Below, piece after piece: positions 24,354 to 37,940 of a stretch of DNA of 64,000 nt (position 1 is its first letter; each line of letters opens with the position of its first letter). The DNA lies in contig NC_081812.1 of the NCBI RefSeq assembly GCF_030704535.1, positions 23,411,501-23,475,500 on the forward strand. Direction: 5' to 3'. A model generated the notes under the pieces. That model was not told the origin of the DNA, did no database searches, and was given only the letters and a program-made list of their open reading frames with translations. The translations under genes were made by a program, and so were the position numbers. The DNA is from Vitis vinifera (lineage: Eukaryota; Streptophyta; Magnoliopsida; Vitales; Vitaceae).

Positions 24354-27300
24354 ATGGCGGATGCGTTCTGCACCGACTGTAAGAAAAACACCGAGGTCGT
24401 GTTCGATCACTCGGCGGGCGACACGGTGTGTTCCGAGTGCGGGCTTGTGCTAGAGTCTCACTCGATTGATGAGACCTCCGAGTGGAGAACGTTCGCTAAC
24501 GAGTCGGGCGACAATGACCCGGTCCGTGTTGGCGGCCCATCCAACCCGCTTCTCACTGATGGTGGCCTTTCTACCGTTATAGCGAAGCCGAACGGGGTTT
24601 CGGGCGATTTCCTGTCGAGTTCGTTAGGGCGATGGCAGAATCGGGGTTCGAATCCTGATCGGGGTCTGATTCTGGCTTTCAAGACCATCGCGACTATGTC
24701 TGATAGGTGTTAAATTTGTTTTCGGTTTTTGTTGGAACCATAGGGATGCTTTTTTTTTTTATTGGGAAAATTAATTTAGTCGATGGGAAAAGTGTAGGGA
24801 AGGTTTAAGCTTCGAGTAATTTGGGGATGAAAAAGATGACATAGGGTTTACTTCTTTGATCATTGTCAACCCTGGAGCTTGCTTGGTTGCCAAGAAAATT
24901 AAGATCTATTGGATGGGTCATGAAAGTTAAAAGGAAGAATAGAAAAGTAAGATTTGAGCATTGAAGTGCAGTATGGTTGCTGCAAAAATTGATGATATCT
25001 TGACTAGTGAGCAAATGTAGGAAAACAAGTCCTAGGAAGAGAGCCTTCGGTTTAATATCGATCTTCATTTGCTGGGATCTTTTTGGCTGCGGAGAGTGTG
25101 GGAAGGAAAGAAAATGAAATTGTAATTTTGAATACTCAAGATCCGTGGAACCAAAAATGCCCAATTAAACAGATTGACTCCATTTTAAGTATCGTGCTAT
25201 CTGGGACTGGGGCCATAGGAAAAAATCGCCTACGGGTCCAATAAATTTGGGTTTTGGCTCGTTGTTAGTCCTAGATGCCATATTTGGTCCCTTTTAAAAT
25301 GTCTGGAAATAAAAGAAAAGAAAAGAAAATTTAAATCTTGGATTACTTAGAGAAGAAGTGGAATAGTCATATACTTGATTTCAAGGTTTTGGTTTAAGTC
25401 ATCCGTAGGTTGCTTTTCACGAAAAGGCTAACTCGGAATAAAAAACCAGCATAGGAACTTAATTTGATTTGGCCACCTTTCCTAAATCCAAATTTGTCAA
25501 ACTAGTTGGGAGTTTAAACTCCTGGACGCGGGTATACATTTAAATATTAATAGAAGTTCGTAATTTATTTTTGGATAGGTTTATAAGATGTCATTAATTT
25601 ATTATTTGTTTAAGTAAATTGGTCTCATAGAGACCCTAAGCATCTAATACAAGGTTAAGTTAATATTGGTTTTTCCATACTAATATGTGAGGATGTGTAG
25701 ATTTTTATTGGAAAGTCTTCATATTGCTAAATCTCATATTTTTCCAAAAATTAGCTTGTAGAAATATTTTCATAAATTGCTATTACAAAAAATGTAGCTA
25801 ATGCAGCTACTTTATGTTTCAGGTTGGGCCTTGTTGCGACCATAAAGGTATGCTATCTATGTGCTGCTATCATATTACATTATGAGATAGATAGTTTCAG
25901 CCCACACAATCCCAAACATAGATAGTTTAATGAACTAACTCCTTTGTATTTTCATTGTTTGTAAATTATATGTAATATATGGGGTATTATCCTTTTCTTT
26001 CCTTTTTGTGTAAAAGGAATTATTTTGTCTAGCAATTTTAACATTGGGTTGGTGCTAACAAAGAAGAAAAAAATTGTCTTTGAATATGTATTACTTCCCT
26101 TTTTTGTTTGTTTGTTTGTTTACCTTCCAACAATCTTAAAATCAAAGGGTACTTTAGTACCAAACTTCCATAGACTCTTATGCTGATATCACATCGTGAC
26201 AGGGTTGTCATAAATGAATAAAGCCTAGGCATATCAGTAAAGAAATTCTAAAAATAAAAATAGCTAAAATTATAGGAATCCACATCTTTTGTTTTCAATC
26301 CAACATCCCAACATCCCAGTGATATATTTGCAAATGATTCATTATTTCTCAGAAATTACTGAAATAGAAGAAAGGTATTTTGATCTATGACATGAAAAAA
26401 TGCAATTCAATCTTGGGAGAAAAATAGAAACCAACTATCATGGGTGAGGAGGCTGTTTGCTCGATTAGTCATGCATGAATGTGACTTAAGTGTAAGTGGT
26501 CTTGGTCAAATTGGCATTAGAAGCAACTCTGGAAATCATCCTTGTATGTCGGGTTTCTTGTTTATTGTTTGTTGAGTTTTTTGGGTTTTTGCAAGCCTAT
26601 GAATAGAGCTATTTAATATAAACGACAATGATTATGCTAGTTATCTTTGCTATCTATAAAAAAAATGAATGCTAGTTATGTTTGCATTCTTTAGTGGTGG
26701 AATACCATTACTATCTCCTTTTAGATGAGGCCTCTGTAGGTCTCAGTGATCAAAGGTTTTAACTCTTTGTGTTCCTCCTCTATGTTCTCCTTGCTTTTAT
26801 TTTACCATATTTTTTGTTGCCATTAATTTCTCATTCCTATCCTTCAATCCTAAGGAAGCGACTCCGTAGCCTGTGATTACTTGATTTTATGCAAGTGATA
26901 TTCTTGTGGCATATTTGGATTGGCTCTTGGGCTGCTTTATCTTACCTTTTGCCTATAGAAGTTTGCTATTTATCGGGGAGGCTCTATTTTGGCATCAGTT
27001 GGTTTTTTAGTAAAATTCTAAAAGGCTACCTCCATCAATTATGTTTTTAACTAAAATGCCATTTCATAATTGCCTCCTTTCCTCTCACCCTTTCTTTGGT
27101 AACTACTTCCAACATGCATGTTTAGCTAGATGCAGATCATGTTTGTCCAGCAACAGCCAAAGACGAGTGCAGAGAAGCTAAGTTTAACAGGTTTATTATG
27201 GTTTAGAGGTCGTAGACGATAGTGAGAGGGAGGGATAGCAGCAGAGCAGTAAACCTTGAAAAGAATTTGGAAAAAAATGTATTAAACATTTCTTGCATTT

Positions 27301-30300
27301 CAATCTATATATGAATACGAATCTCTGGTATAAGTTGAACAAAAAGTCATATTTCTGTCTGTGCTTGTTATTCCTCCCATAATTTAGTTTCAAAGTTATT
27401 TGAGTATCGTATCTCCTCTGATGGTGCCTTTGTAATTTATTTGAAGGACCGCGCTAATGAAATATATAAGAAGGTAGAAGATCAAAAGTCTACTAGAGGA
27501 AGAAATCAAGATGCTCTGTTGGCTGCCTGTCTCTATATTGCTTGTCGACAAGAAGACAAACCACGCACCGTAAAGGGTACAGCCTAAGATTCTTTTAACA
27601 TATGGATGCTTCCTGATTTACTATTCTCTATGCGAATGAGCTTCCTGAAACTGTGGATGTCAACTAGAAATTTGCTCTGTTGCCAATGGAGCCACAAAGA
27701 AAGAAATTGGCCGAGCAAAAGAATACATAGTGAAACAACTAGAGGCTGAGAAGGGTCAATCGGTAGAGATGGGAACTATACATGCTGGAGACTTCATGGT
27801 GAGGATTTTCTGAAGTTAAGCACATTTGTTATGTTTATGTAGGCGGCATTTTGTACACTGCAATATTGTTGTTTCTTAAATATGTCTTGTTAATGACATT
27901 AATCTTAATCTAATCTCTAGAGGAGATTTTGTTCCAATCTCGGGATGACCAACCAAGTGGTTAAAGCTGCCCAAGAAGCTGTGCAGAAGTCTGAAGAGTT
28001 TGATATAAGGTATAGTTCTGGTTTTCTACTCTTGTCATGTTACTATCCTGATACCATTATGCTTAATGATGGTTATTTGCAATTTTTATTTTTCTATTCA
28101 TATCAATTTTGCATGATTTCTGAATCAGTACATTTAGCTGGACAAGCAGGAGTATCTGAAAGAACTTTTAATTTTCTCAAGCAACCCAAGCAGCAAATTA
28201 AGAAAAGAGCTGATTGAGGTAGTATAGGGTTTATGAATGTTTAGAATGAAAGTCAATAAAGAACACCCATAAGAAACTAGTCAATTTGAGCTAGCTGAAG
28301 GTTCTCTATGAGGGATTGATTAGGACCAAAAAGGTTGTTCATGGAGTTTGGTCAAAGTCAAAAGTTTTGGCATCTCATGGTATCTTCAGTAAGGATTAGA
28401 TCTGCCCAAAAGATGAATGACTCTTTGGCGTGCTACTCCCTCAATCTCATAGTTGTGTTCAAGCGCATGTGTAAATTAGATTTACCCTAAATATGGTATT
28501 TTAAGGGAAATACTCCCTCCCTTCCGCTGGGTTATGCATGTGTATTTGCAATCCCTATAGTGGCAAGTGTTGGAATGGAGTCTAACTCGAAAAATGTATC
28601 GTTCTGCTTTAAATATGGCATTTTGAAGGATTATGCATTAGAAATCCTCATTCTGCTTTAAATGTGGTATTCTTCGTTCCGCTGAATTTTGCAATAGTGT
28701 TAGCAATCCTCTTCTAGCACTGGAAATAGGAAACTAGGGCCCAGATTGAACAATGAATGACTGCTTGAACTACAATCCAAGCCTTGAGTTTAACATGGGC
28801 TACCCGACCAAAAAGCTGCCCAGTCTGATTTTCTTGAACTAGAGGCAAAACAACTTGGTAGTATGATAGAACGGAGAGATGAAGCTTGAGAGATGTGTTG
28901 AAATGAGGAGGATGGTGTCAACTGGTGATGGGAGTGCAGTGTTGGGGGTCGGGGGGACCTAGGGAAAGCAAGGAGCTGGTTGTGTTTGTTTTGGTTTGGT
29001 TGGAAACATAATGGACTTAGAAGTTAGAATTAGAGAAAATCACCTAGTGAGAGAGGACATATGGGACTAAAAGAGTTGCTCAGACTTCATTCTGATCATG
29101 TGCACTGAAAAACAGAGGTCAATCGTGCTGAAGATGCTAGGGTTTATTTTGTAAGAGAAGCAGGGGATCTAAAAGTTTTAAGTTTTTTATGCCTTTGAAG
29201 CGATGTACTATGACCAGTAGAGAGGAGATATGCAACATGTCTTTTGAGTATAGGGTTCTTTTATTATGTTTTGTACTTTTGACCCCCTTCCTTTTTTACT
29301 GGATAGCACAAGATGCAAACAAATATTGATCACATGGGTGCATTCCCTGATCAAGAAATGGGAATTTTTTCCCATTCCCTGATCAAGAAATGGAAGTAAT
29401 GGTTTATTGATATCATTAGCCCACATAAGTATTATTTTTTTAATTTATAAAAATTTAGTAACTGTGCATGTTCAAAAGTTTGCTTTTTCGAAATATTCTG
29501 TATTCACCAAGAGGAAACCACTGCCATGCAAATTGTCCTCTTGTGAACTACTAACCTGTCAACTGTCCAAGGTCTTCACTGCTCAGTTCATGTCCCAGAA
29601 ATGGTTCATCTCTGGATGGCACTAAAATCATGGTGCTTTAAAATTTTACCCCAAGAAACCAAAAAAAAAAAAAAAAAAAAAAACTGAAACTGACTCCTGT
29701 CTCTCTCTAGCTCCAGATTTTTTTTTTTTTTCACACAATGGCCCAAGTGTACATAAATTTGAGCCTCTGCATGATTAGCCAAGTTGTGCCTCAGAAATGA
29801 TTTTCTGTCTTCATGGAACATAAAAAAGGATCTTTTCATTGATATGGAGGTTTTTTATGGTTATTTATTGTTGTGTTTGTTTGTTGGGATTTGGGTTTTG
29901 GGGAAGGAGGGGTGTGGCCATTGTGGGTGGATTTCTTTGTTAAGAATAAGGAACATTTTTTATTCAGAAGTAAAGTGTTCATGGATCTTGCTCAAATGGA
30001 AGTGTTTTGCTTTTTTTTTAGTCCCTCTCATCTTGGTTGTTTATCTAATGATTACAACTTGCCCATAATAATAAAAATTAATAACTCTTTTTGTCTTTTT
30101 ATTCTTTTCTCATTTCTTTTGTTTTTTAATTTGTTGCAGGAGAAGCCCAGTATCAATTGCAGCAGCAGTTATTTACATTATAACTCAGCTTTCAGATGAG
30201 AAGAAGCTTCTCCGAGGTTTAAACATCCACCATTTTATCCAAATTGGTTTGCATAAGAGCCTTGAAACTGAAAAATAGGGGGTTTCTTATTGCCTTGCTA

Positions 30301-30640
30301 CTATCCCCTTTACACACACTAATTCTGCATGATTGTTACCAGACTGTCCATGGTCGCATAATTAGAATAGAATTTTAAGGATTGACATGGCTGATGGTTG
30401 GGCTCCAACATTGCAATCAGTGAGGCCAATGTTGGCTCTTTGTGTCTCCTATTTATTCATATTTTGAAGTTGTAGTTTGGTAATAATGGAAACATGGGTG
30501 GTGCAGATATCTCAATTGCTACGGGAGTTGCAGAAGGAACAATCAGAAACTCCTACAAGGATCTCTATCCCCACATTTCAAAGATAATACCAAGTTGGTA
30601 TGCCAAGGAGGAGGATCTCAGAAATCTTTGCAGCCCTTGA
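24354..30640 (+). CDS. TFIIB: Transcription initiation factor IIB (TFIIB)
   Basis: Seven exons join without a break: 24354-24706, 25823-25847, 27447-27576, 27668-27798, 27921-28009, 30140-30216 and 30507-30640. They give 312 residues, the same length as Arabidopsis TFIIB1. All introns are GT-AG. The N-terminal zinc ribbon uses C6, C9, C26 and C29 (FCTDC..VCSEC). It is followed by the B-reader/linker ([20 protein letters not shown]) and two cyclin folds, for example [20 protein letters not shown] and [20 protein letters not shown]. It ends with the C-terminal [25 protein letters not shown] bridges TBP-bound promoter DNA and RNA polymerase II in the nucleus. Exon 2 has only 25 bases, and introns 2 (1.6 kb) and 5 (2.1 kb) are long. 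Confidence 0.97.
28010..30139 (+). other. Long fifth intron of TFIIB
   Basis: 2.1 kb without exon-like sequence. Around 28480-28680 phrases such as CTGCTTTAAATATGG(C/T)ATTTT recur two or three times. A 22-base A run begins near 29660. No transposon ends were found. Confidence 0.55.
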
Positions 30641-31480
30641 ACAAAGTTGTGGAGCAAAATACAACAGCAGCGGCAGAGCACACAATATCCGTCTGGGAGC
30701 ATATCTTGCATTCGAATGTTCTCCAAGTCTTGTTTAACATACAAAAACCATTCCAATTTTCCTTTTCCTTTTCTTCTTCTTCTTCTCCTCCTCTTATTTA
30801 GTTTTCCATGAATGGTACCAATGCCCTTGTGGATTTTGCTTGGATTTTTATTTTAACACTTTAGGCATCAGCAGCTATTTTTTTAGATGTTGGCTATCCC
30901 TTGACCAACACACACTCCCAAGAGTGCATATAATATAAGATATTTCATTTCGTTCATACTTGCTGGGTGGCTCATGCTTAAAATAAATATGTTGTTGGTA
31001 TTTTGTTCCCTTCTTATTTATTCTTAAATAGTATAACCAAGTCATTTTCAAAGTCTTTCTTTTCTCATTATGAATCCCCTTCCATTCCACAACAATAGAA
31101 ATTGCTTTTGTTTTAGACATGGAGACTGAATTGAAACCACGCCGTTTTCGTTGGAGAGAATCCATCTCTGCTTGATTTAATTTTGCTAATTCCTCTAGAG
31201 CTTATGGGCCATGGGGGGGAAAATTAAGTACTTGTTTGGTAATTGTTTTTGTGAATGTAGTCTATTTTTCGGAACAGAAGTGCAAGAACCGAAAATTTGG
31301 TATTCGAAAAACAAGAAACAAGAAGCAATTTTTTGTTTTTAAAATAAAAAATAGGGCGTTAATAGAGGGTATGCTGTAGTGTAACGTGCACTTCTCTTCT
31401 GTCGGCCACAAGGATTCAAGCGGTGCGTTTTCGCTCCTTTTTGTTCCGCAGTCTTTCTCCTTCTTCCTCACTCCCAACAA
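30641..31480. other. Spacer between TFIIB and the SEN54 pseudogene
   Basis: Starts with the TFIIB 3' region (CTT microsatellite near 30770). The part 31220-31380 (TTGTTTGGTAATTGTTTTTG, AAACAAGAAACAAGAAG) looks like a common short plant repeat, but I could not define its ends. No gene. Confidence 0.45.
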
Positions 31481-32888
31481 ATCCGTACAATCATCAACCA
31501 CAGCATCGGAGAAGAAAGAAGAAGACTGCCTCCACCCTACTGCAGAAGGAGGGTATAAAATCTTGTTCTCTTTTCCATTTCCCCTTTTTTCTAAGAAAAG
31601 TTTCTAGTAGTTTTTTAGAACTTGTTTTTAAAATCAGGGGAAAAAATGTCTTCGTCCTAATCAACTGAGATTAAAATCCAACACCAAAATTATCGGTGCA
31701 GTGACTTGTTATAGTTTTTGATTTTTTTCGTCTTCTTCTTCTTCTTTCTTCTTTTTGGGACAATTGGAGTTTTCTAAAATTGAAATGTGATTTTTTCAGT
31801 AATTGGTATCGTGGAGGATGAGGATTGGGCAAGTTCTTCCGGTGGAGCTAGCAATTCTGAGATCTATCTTCAAGATGCCAATGATGAAGAAGAACATTAC
31901 TGTATTTCTGGTTCTATATCCAATTTGCAATTTAGGTAGAGCTTTAGAACCAATAGCTCCCATCGAGGTCCAGAATAGTGGTTTTACAACCTAAATGTGT
32001 GTATTGTTTCGCAGCAAAGCAGTTTCCAAGGCGATTTGGAATGATGAGATAGGAATGGCTGCGGTTGTGGAAAAGAAGGGCAAGATATGGATAACAACTG
32101 GAGTAGTTCGAAACAGCAAGACCTATTGCTCAATTGAGGAGACTTTGTATGCGACATACTGACTTTAATGTTTCTAATTCTTGTTTTCTTATTGTTGTAA
32201 TTATTATTTGTTCCTTTATCATTCCTTACATCTCTTGACAAGTGATAATGCAACTACCATAAACCCAATGCAAGTAATTGAGCGAGTCTTTGATTTAATT
32301 CATTTACCTTTTTGAATAGGATGCTAGAGTCTTCCAAACATGAGCTACAAAACAAATCTTAGAGAGCCTAGACATTATGACTACATTGTTGTGCTACCAG
32401 GTAGAGGATGGTCAAGTGGAGGATTTGTTGATGGATGTAAAGCTGGTCAAATAGACGTCTTAGGACACATTAAACATTGTGAATAATCTATCTACTATAT
32501 AACACAGAAAATGTGTATCTACTGGAAACATGGGAAACTTTAGTTGGGGCTTGGCTCAATGTAAATATGGTTTTGAGTATGATATAATTAGTTGCAAGAT
32601 TGCTTATATTTACATCTCACGGAATACTTTTAACACAATGAAAGCTCAAAATAGTATTATTTTCTTTGTAATTTTGTTGGTTTTAGCCATAATTTTCTTT
32701 GGTGCCTTACCAGAGGAAAAAGAATGGCAACGGAAAAAGTAAGCAAAGAGGTCTGTAAACGCTAAACAATGTTGAATTTACCTTACCAAAATTTCAATTT
32801 ATCATGCTGTCTAAATTAGCCAATTTCAGCAAGACCTGAAGGTTATTCAAAAATGCGTAGGGGTTGAAGATGGTAGTACTTACGAAAT

Positions 32889-33240
32889 ATTTTTTTAATA
32901 GGTAAGCAGAATCTGATTAAAGATGCCAAACAGAAAGGAGTTACATCCTATGTACATGGGGGGTATAAAAGAAAACCAAGCAACCTAACTATGTATAGTT
33001 TAGACTGTCAATGAATTCCATCAATTTAAAATTTTCATATGTAAAGGGAATCTAGACCCTTCACAAAGGAACATAATAAGAAACTCCTTTAATTTTTTTA
33101 TTTAAATTCTCTTTCCTTTTAAAACATCGTTTGTGCTGCTCTCTCCAAATGTACCAAGAAGCAAAGGGTGGTCGGACACCAAACCTTCGTTAATTTATCT
33201 AGCCTCCAAAACTTTTAGTCTAATAAAAAGTCTTTGACTA
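32889..33240 (-). mobile_element. L1-type LINE 3' end, shared by both SEN54 copies
   Basis: Minus-strand sequence ends in the L1-like 3' tail and matches 54640-54973 in the other SEN54 arm, in the opposite orientation as expected. Peptide traces are LINE-like (CLFWHIL..) but decayed. Presence at the same place in both copies means it predates the duplication. Confidence 0.72.
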
Positions 33241-34037
33241 AGGAAAAATCCGTTGTCTTCCAAATATATCCAGCAACATTTCCCACAACTGTCTTGTTAT
33301 GGTACAGTCAAAATTACCCTCAAAATGTCTCTTTTGATTGTATATTTCTTATCTAGTAGTATTTGAGAAATATACAATTAAAAAAAAAAAATATCGATTT
33401 TAACTTTTTTTAAGGAGAATTAAATTTTGCTATACGCATACAACAAATTATTCACTTGTGCGATCTTTGAGGAGAAGATTAAGAAGTACTCACTAGTCAT
33501 ACCCTTTTTGTTAGCAATATGCTTAAAGCTTTTTGTGTAGGTTTGTGGCTGAACAAGGAGCATTGCATCTATTGGATGATAATAATGTGACTATTTCCTT
33601 AAAAGGTATATATGATAAGGTTGCACAAGGGAAGTGTGGATGCTTTTGGGAGTCTTTTGAGGTTTATAGGCACTTGAAGTCTCTTGGTTACATTGTTGGG
33701 CCGCATGGGATCCTTTGTACTCCGAAGAGTACCAAAACTTGTTTGGAATCCCATTAGGGCACCCTAGAAGGCAAGGTATGATACATGGAGAATCAAAGGA
33801 TAAAATTTCCATCATAGAACTGGTCAATAATGTGCACATTACTAAAGTTAAACTGGTTTTTGATGTTTATCTTCCTAATAGCAAGTTTAGGAAGTCTTTT
33901 TCGGGTGATCCAAGTATACCATATTTCATCAAGTTTTTTATGGCAATCATTTGTTTCTGGGTTATGTCCAATTTCCTGCTATATTAGATATAGCCATGAT
34001 GTTTTTTCACAAGAAGGCATGTCTAAGTCGTGTTCTT

Positions 34038-34934
34038 TTTTGATAAGTAGGAAATTGTATTAAAAATGCATAAAGCGCACAAGAGTACACTGGGAGTATG
34101 CAATGAGCGTAAAAAACAGAATAAAAAAGGGGGTAAACAAAAACAACTCCTACCCTCAGGAAGGACCCAACCAAACTACACAATCAATTAAGGACAAAGA
34201 ATTCTCATGAATGTACACCTAAATCCACAAAAAAAGATTGGCAAGGAAAGAACTATTAAGACTTTGATCTCACATCTCCTCATCTTCAAACACTCTTCAA
34301 CTTCTTTCCTTCCATAGAGTCTAAAAAATACATAAAGGGGCTGCTCTTCAAGCTTTCTTATGCCTTATTCCACTAGAAGAACTTTGCCACCCTAGTAGGG
34401 TGTCTCATACCGAGGTAGAAACAACCCATGGGATCCCAAATAAAGAGAACACCAACAGCCATAAGATCCTTGCCTTAGCACAATGAAGAAGAATGTGGTT
34501 GATGGATTCCAACTCCACTCTGCAAAGAGCACACCTATTGACTAATGACCGACCTCTTCTTTGGAGTGGTCCAAAGTCAACACCTTCCCCCAACAAACTT
34601 CCCAAGCAAAAATTTTCACTTTAGAGGGAACCCAAAAATTCCGTATAATCCCTATTGGAAAAGGGGTAACACAATCTGGTTTCAACGAGTAAAGGACTCT
34701 TACATAAAATCTTCCTTTACTATATCGCCTTTCCAAACCACTCTATCCTCCTATTCCCTATTCACCGAATGACCTTGCAATTGAAGAAGGAATCTCTCCA
34801 CAAAATCCAACTCCTAATCATTTAGAGTCCTAGCAAAATGGAACTTCCAAGCCCCTCCTCCCTCCTTTTGCTCCCACAAATCTACTACCTACACCTTTTT
34901 AGCGTCGGATAAAGCAAACAAAATAGGGAACATA
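34038..34934 (-). mobile_element. 5'-truncated L1-type LINE inside the SEN54 pseudogene
   Basis: Flanked by a 14-bp duplication TAAGTCGTGTTCTT at 34024-34037 and 34935-34948. The plus strand begins with a T run and TTTGATAAGTAGG, the complement of an L1 3' tail ending ..TATCAAAAA. Minus-strand frames show the C-terminal zinc-knuckle region of plant L1 ORF2 (zf-RVT): VPSKVKIFAWEVCWGKVLTL, then NRCALCRVELESINHILLHC. The element is about 0.9 kb, with several frame disruptions. The intact SEN54 copy has the unoccupied site. Confidence 0.92.
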
Positions 34935-36480
34935 TAAGTCGTGTTCTTGGAAAAGGTACAAAGTTTTTTTCCCAAATGTTGTGTGGTTTAAGAAAAAACT
35001 ATATGTCAAGATATCAATAGATCTTGAACTTTTTTGGAAGTGGAACTCATGCTTGTCATAGCTTTTCATAGTTGTGACAAACAAAAAATATTTCTTAAAA
35101 AACGACTTTGAATGTGAAGGCTACATCAAAATGCATTTTAACTCCAAGCATTACTGAAGTTTTATTACATTCTAGAAGGAAATTATTTTTGGTGGGCTAT
35201 TAGAGTGGTGAATACATGGATATGAATATCCATGTTTCTTTTTTAAAACGTTATTTCCATTAACTTTGTGGAAATTTTCTTAACAATTTGAGAGGGAACA
35301 GTTGTCATCATTGACATCTTTTATGGGTTGACTAATTTGTCCAGCATGAAGAGAAGCATGTTCCTTGTTTGTATTTGAAGCAATTTTCTTACTATGCTTT
35401 CCTTCTGTGTCAAAGAAATTATTTGCATAGCCAAAAACAATGAAAACTTGGAAATAATAAATTCTTCACTTAGTAGTTTCAAATTCTGTTTTCTAATAAT
35501 TTGGACATGTAAGAAAGAAAGCTCAACCATGGTTCTAGTTACACAGAACCTGTTTAAAGCTTTCTTATTCTTTGATGTCACTTAGACTGCCCTATTTGGT
35601 TAATATTTTGATAGGTTGTTAATAAAAAATGTGCAAAAAATAGCCTGAAATAAGCAGGGGCTGTTGCATAATAATAATCAGCCAAGTAACATTTTTTTTT
35701 TTAATTCTCCATGCCTACAGGTCATGCAATGTATTATTGCTCTTTTTGTGCTGTATGTTGATTATAACTCGATTAAAGCACCTTAGGCTTATTTGCTAGC
35801 AGTTTAACATCTTTAGCTGTTAAAAATGGGGGAAACAAAGGAAATTTGGAATGTTACTGTTCCTTGGTTCTTTCTTAAAAGAAGCATTTACTCTTGAAGA
35901 ATACTTCTGAATTAGGCCATAGCTATCATTTCAATGGTCGTTAGAGTTCAGTCATTCATTTCCAAATGCTTCATTTCTTCTCCCTTCTATGCATTTGGTT
36001 GCTTATTATTAACATGTTCTAAGAGCTAAAAATTTTGTTTTCTCACATAGTGGTCCTCCACCATTGAAAGCACAGATTGAAGACCTTTAGAGACAGCGCA
36101 GTGGCGTTCCTTTCAAGTTTTGTCATGTAGCACATGGACAGGTTAGTTTCTTCTCCTTCAGCAGAGTGGAACGGAACTGTTCTGCCCTGACATTCTGGAT
36201 GAAGTTTTATGTGTACAAAATCTGTTAGATTAGTCTAACTAAAATGTAGTTGGAGTTGCCAGAGCGTATCCCTACATTGTGGTGTGTCTTATTTATATCA
36301 GGACAATAATGTTTGCATATGAAAGTCCTTTTTAGAGTGTTTGCACATGGAAAACTATTTGCGAATAACCATGTATTTTATCTCTGTAATGCATAAATCA
36401 TTTACTTGTCAAATGTTTGCTTTGAGAAAATGATCAAGGATATATGAACCTCTTGGTCCCCAATGCAAGCCTAAAATTTT

Positions 36481-37388
36481 TCTCAGAATTGGTCTTTTAA
36501 AAAATATTCAGTTAATTTAAACTTTTATCAGATATTGGTACCTTTGTCTTGTCAAAAATTTCAAAAGGGATAATATTAGCTTTTGTGGGACTTCATCAGA
36601 ATCATAGAAAATAACACTCTGAAGCAGTAAGCTTTTGGCTATTAGCCCTTTTCAGAGTTTAATTGTTCTTTGCAGTTTATAGAGACAAAAAAAAGTTGAG
36701 AACATGATTAGACTTTTAAAGTACTATGAGAAATCAAATCTTAGAAGAAGGATCAGTTTCTAATGGTGAGCTTTATTTAAAAGCAGAAGGAAAAATACAA
36801 GAAGAAGCTTCTCTGCCTAGCCAAATCTTAGATGGATCTGTTGTGTTACTCCTCTAGTCTATTTCGTTTGTCTATTCTTTTTCATTGCATTCATGACTAA
36901 TCATGGTAAAATATTGTACTGATTTGTAAATGAGGTTAGTTGGCTAATTAACAGAATTAATATTCTAGCTAAGGCAAAACTCCATGGAAGCATTATGGGA
37001 CTGAAAAATAACAATAATAACAACAATAGTAGCCATGAACAGGTCTCAATACATTTCCAATATCAATCATTGTATTACACTTAGTGCACTTGTTTTTGGA
37101 TGTTTGCTATAATAAATTTATTCATGATCATGACTTTTGATTCATTTATGTTCTTATCAAAGTACTCAGTATATTGATGGGCACCTTTTTTTTTCCCTTG
37201 TTTTTCTTCATGGCTAATGTTTTTTATTTTCTTTATTGCACAGAGTTTGAACATGGAACCTCTCCCATTCTCATCTCTATCCCTTGCCACTTGAGCAAGT
37301 CTCAAGGGCTATGCTGAGAAGATCTTTACCAAACTAGCATTAGGTCTGAATTCAAAAAGATTACTATTGTCAATTTTTGGAAGCTTAT
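36481..37388. other. Spacer beyond the duplicated SEN54 segment
   Basis: No gene seen. Near 37200-37310 the plus strand has a phrase (TTGCCACTTGAGCAAGTCT) of the kind seen in degenerate plant retroelements. Boundaries could not be set. Confidence 0.4.
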
Positions 37389-37936
37389 TGTCATGACTTG
37401 CTCAAATGGCCCTCCCTTGAGCTTATATAGGTGAGTGGGAAGTTTCTAAAACCTTGGAGTCATCTACACTAGTGGAAGAGTGTGGAAGGTTCTGGAGAGA
37501 CTTAGAGATGTTGACACATCTCTACACTATGGTGGAAGACAAGGGAAGAGTATGGAGCTATCTACAAAGTTCCAGAGGTCTCTTGTAAATACTTTTAAAT
37601 AGTCTATGTATAGAGAATTCTAGGATAGTGGGGAATCTTTGGGGGTTCTAGGGAGTTCCACTAGTGCCTATAAATAGGCGAGGGCCTCATTTGGCCAAGA
37701 CATCACTCAAATCACCTCCTAACCAAGCAAGTGAGCTTCCAAATCATTATAAAACATCCTTTGAGCAATAAAAACTTCCTTTCTTTAAGTGTCTTTTGTT
37801 CTCGTAGCTTCCAAGTCATGTGTCTAATTTAGCCTAACTAGCTAAGGACAAGGGGAAGGCTAAGTTAGCAACATCAAGCGTCTTGAAGTTGTCTAACTAC
37901 CGCACATGAGCTTAGGAGAAGCCTAAGTCCGTGACA
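37389..37936 (+). repeat. Probable solo LTR, ~548 bp (fossil)
   Basis: Begins TGTCATGACTTGC and ends GTCCGTGACA, so the ends form the TGTCA..TGACA inverted pair typical of LTRs. TTAT flanks both sides (37385-37388 and 37937-37940). It contains CTATAAATAGG near 37667 and AGCAATAAAAAC near 37763, a plausible LTR promoter and polyadenylation region. No internal domains adjoin it, so it looks like a whole solo LTR. Family not assigned. Confidence 0.62.
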
Positions 37937-37940
37937 TTAT

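Larger units (their letters stand above)
31490..36480 (+). pseudogene. SEN54 pseudogene (inverted duplicate)
   Basis: This is the dead twin of the intact minus-strand gene at 52282-56022. Exon equivalents are 31801-31935 (VEDEDWASSGGASNSEIYLQ), 32015-32146 (SKAVSKAIWNDEIGMAAVVE), 33541-about 33922 (FVAEQGALHLLDD..KCGCFWESFEVYRHL) and 36051-about 36200 (GPPPLKAQIEDL). Lesions versus the intact copy: the ATG at the exon 2 start is GTG; exon 4 has a stop (TAG) in place of the Gln codon after CLESH; part of the acidic stretch is deleted; the exon 4 3' end with its donor is deleted; and exon 5 has a stop after IEDL. Introns are also alignable, so this is a genomic duplication, not a retrocopy. Homology fades near 36480. 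Confidence 0.92.
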
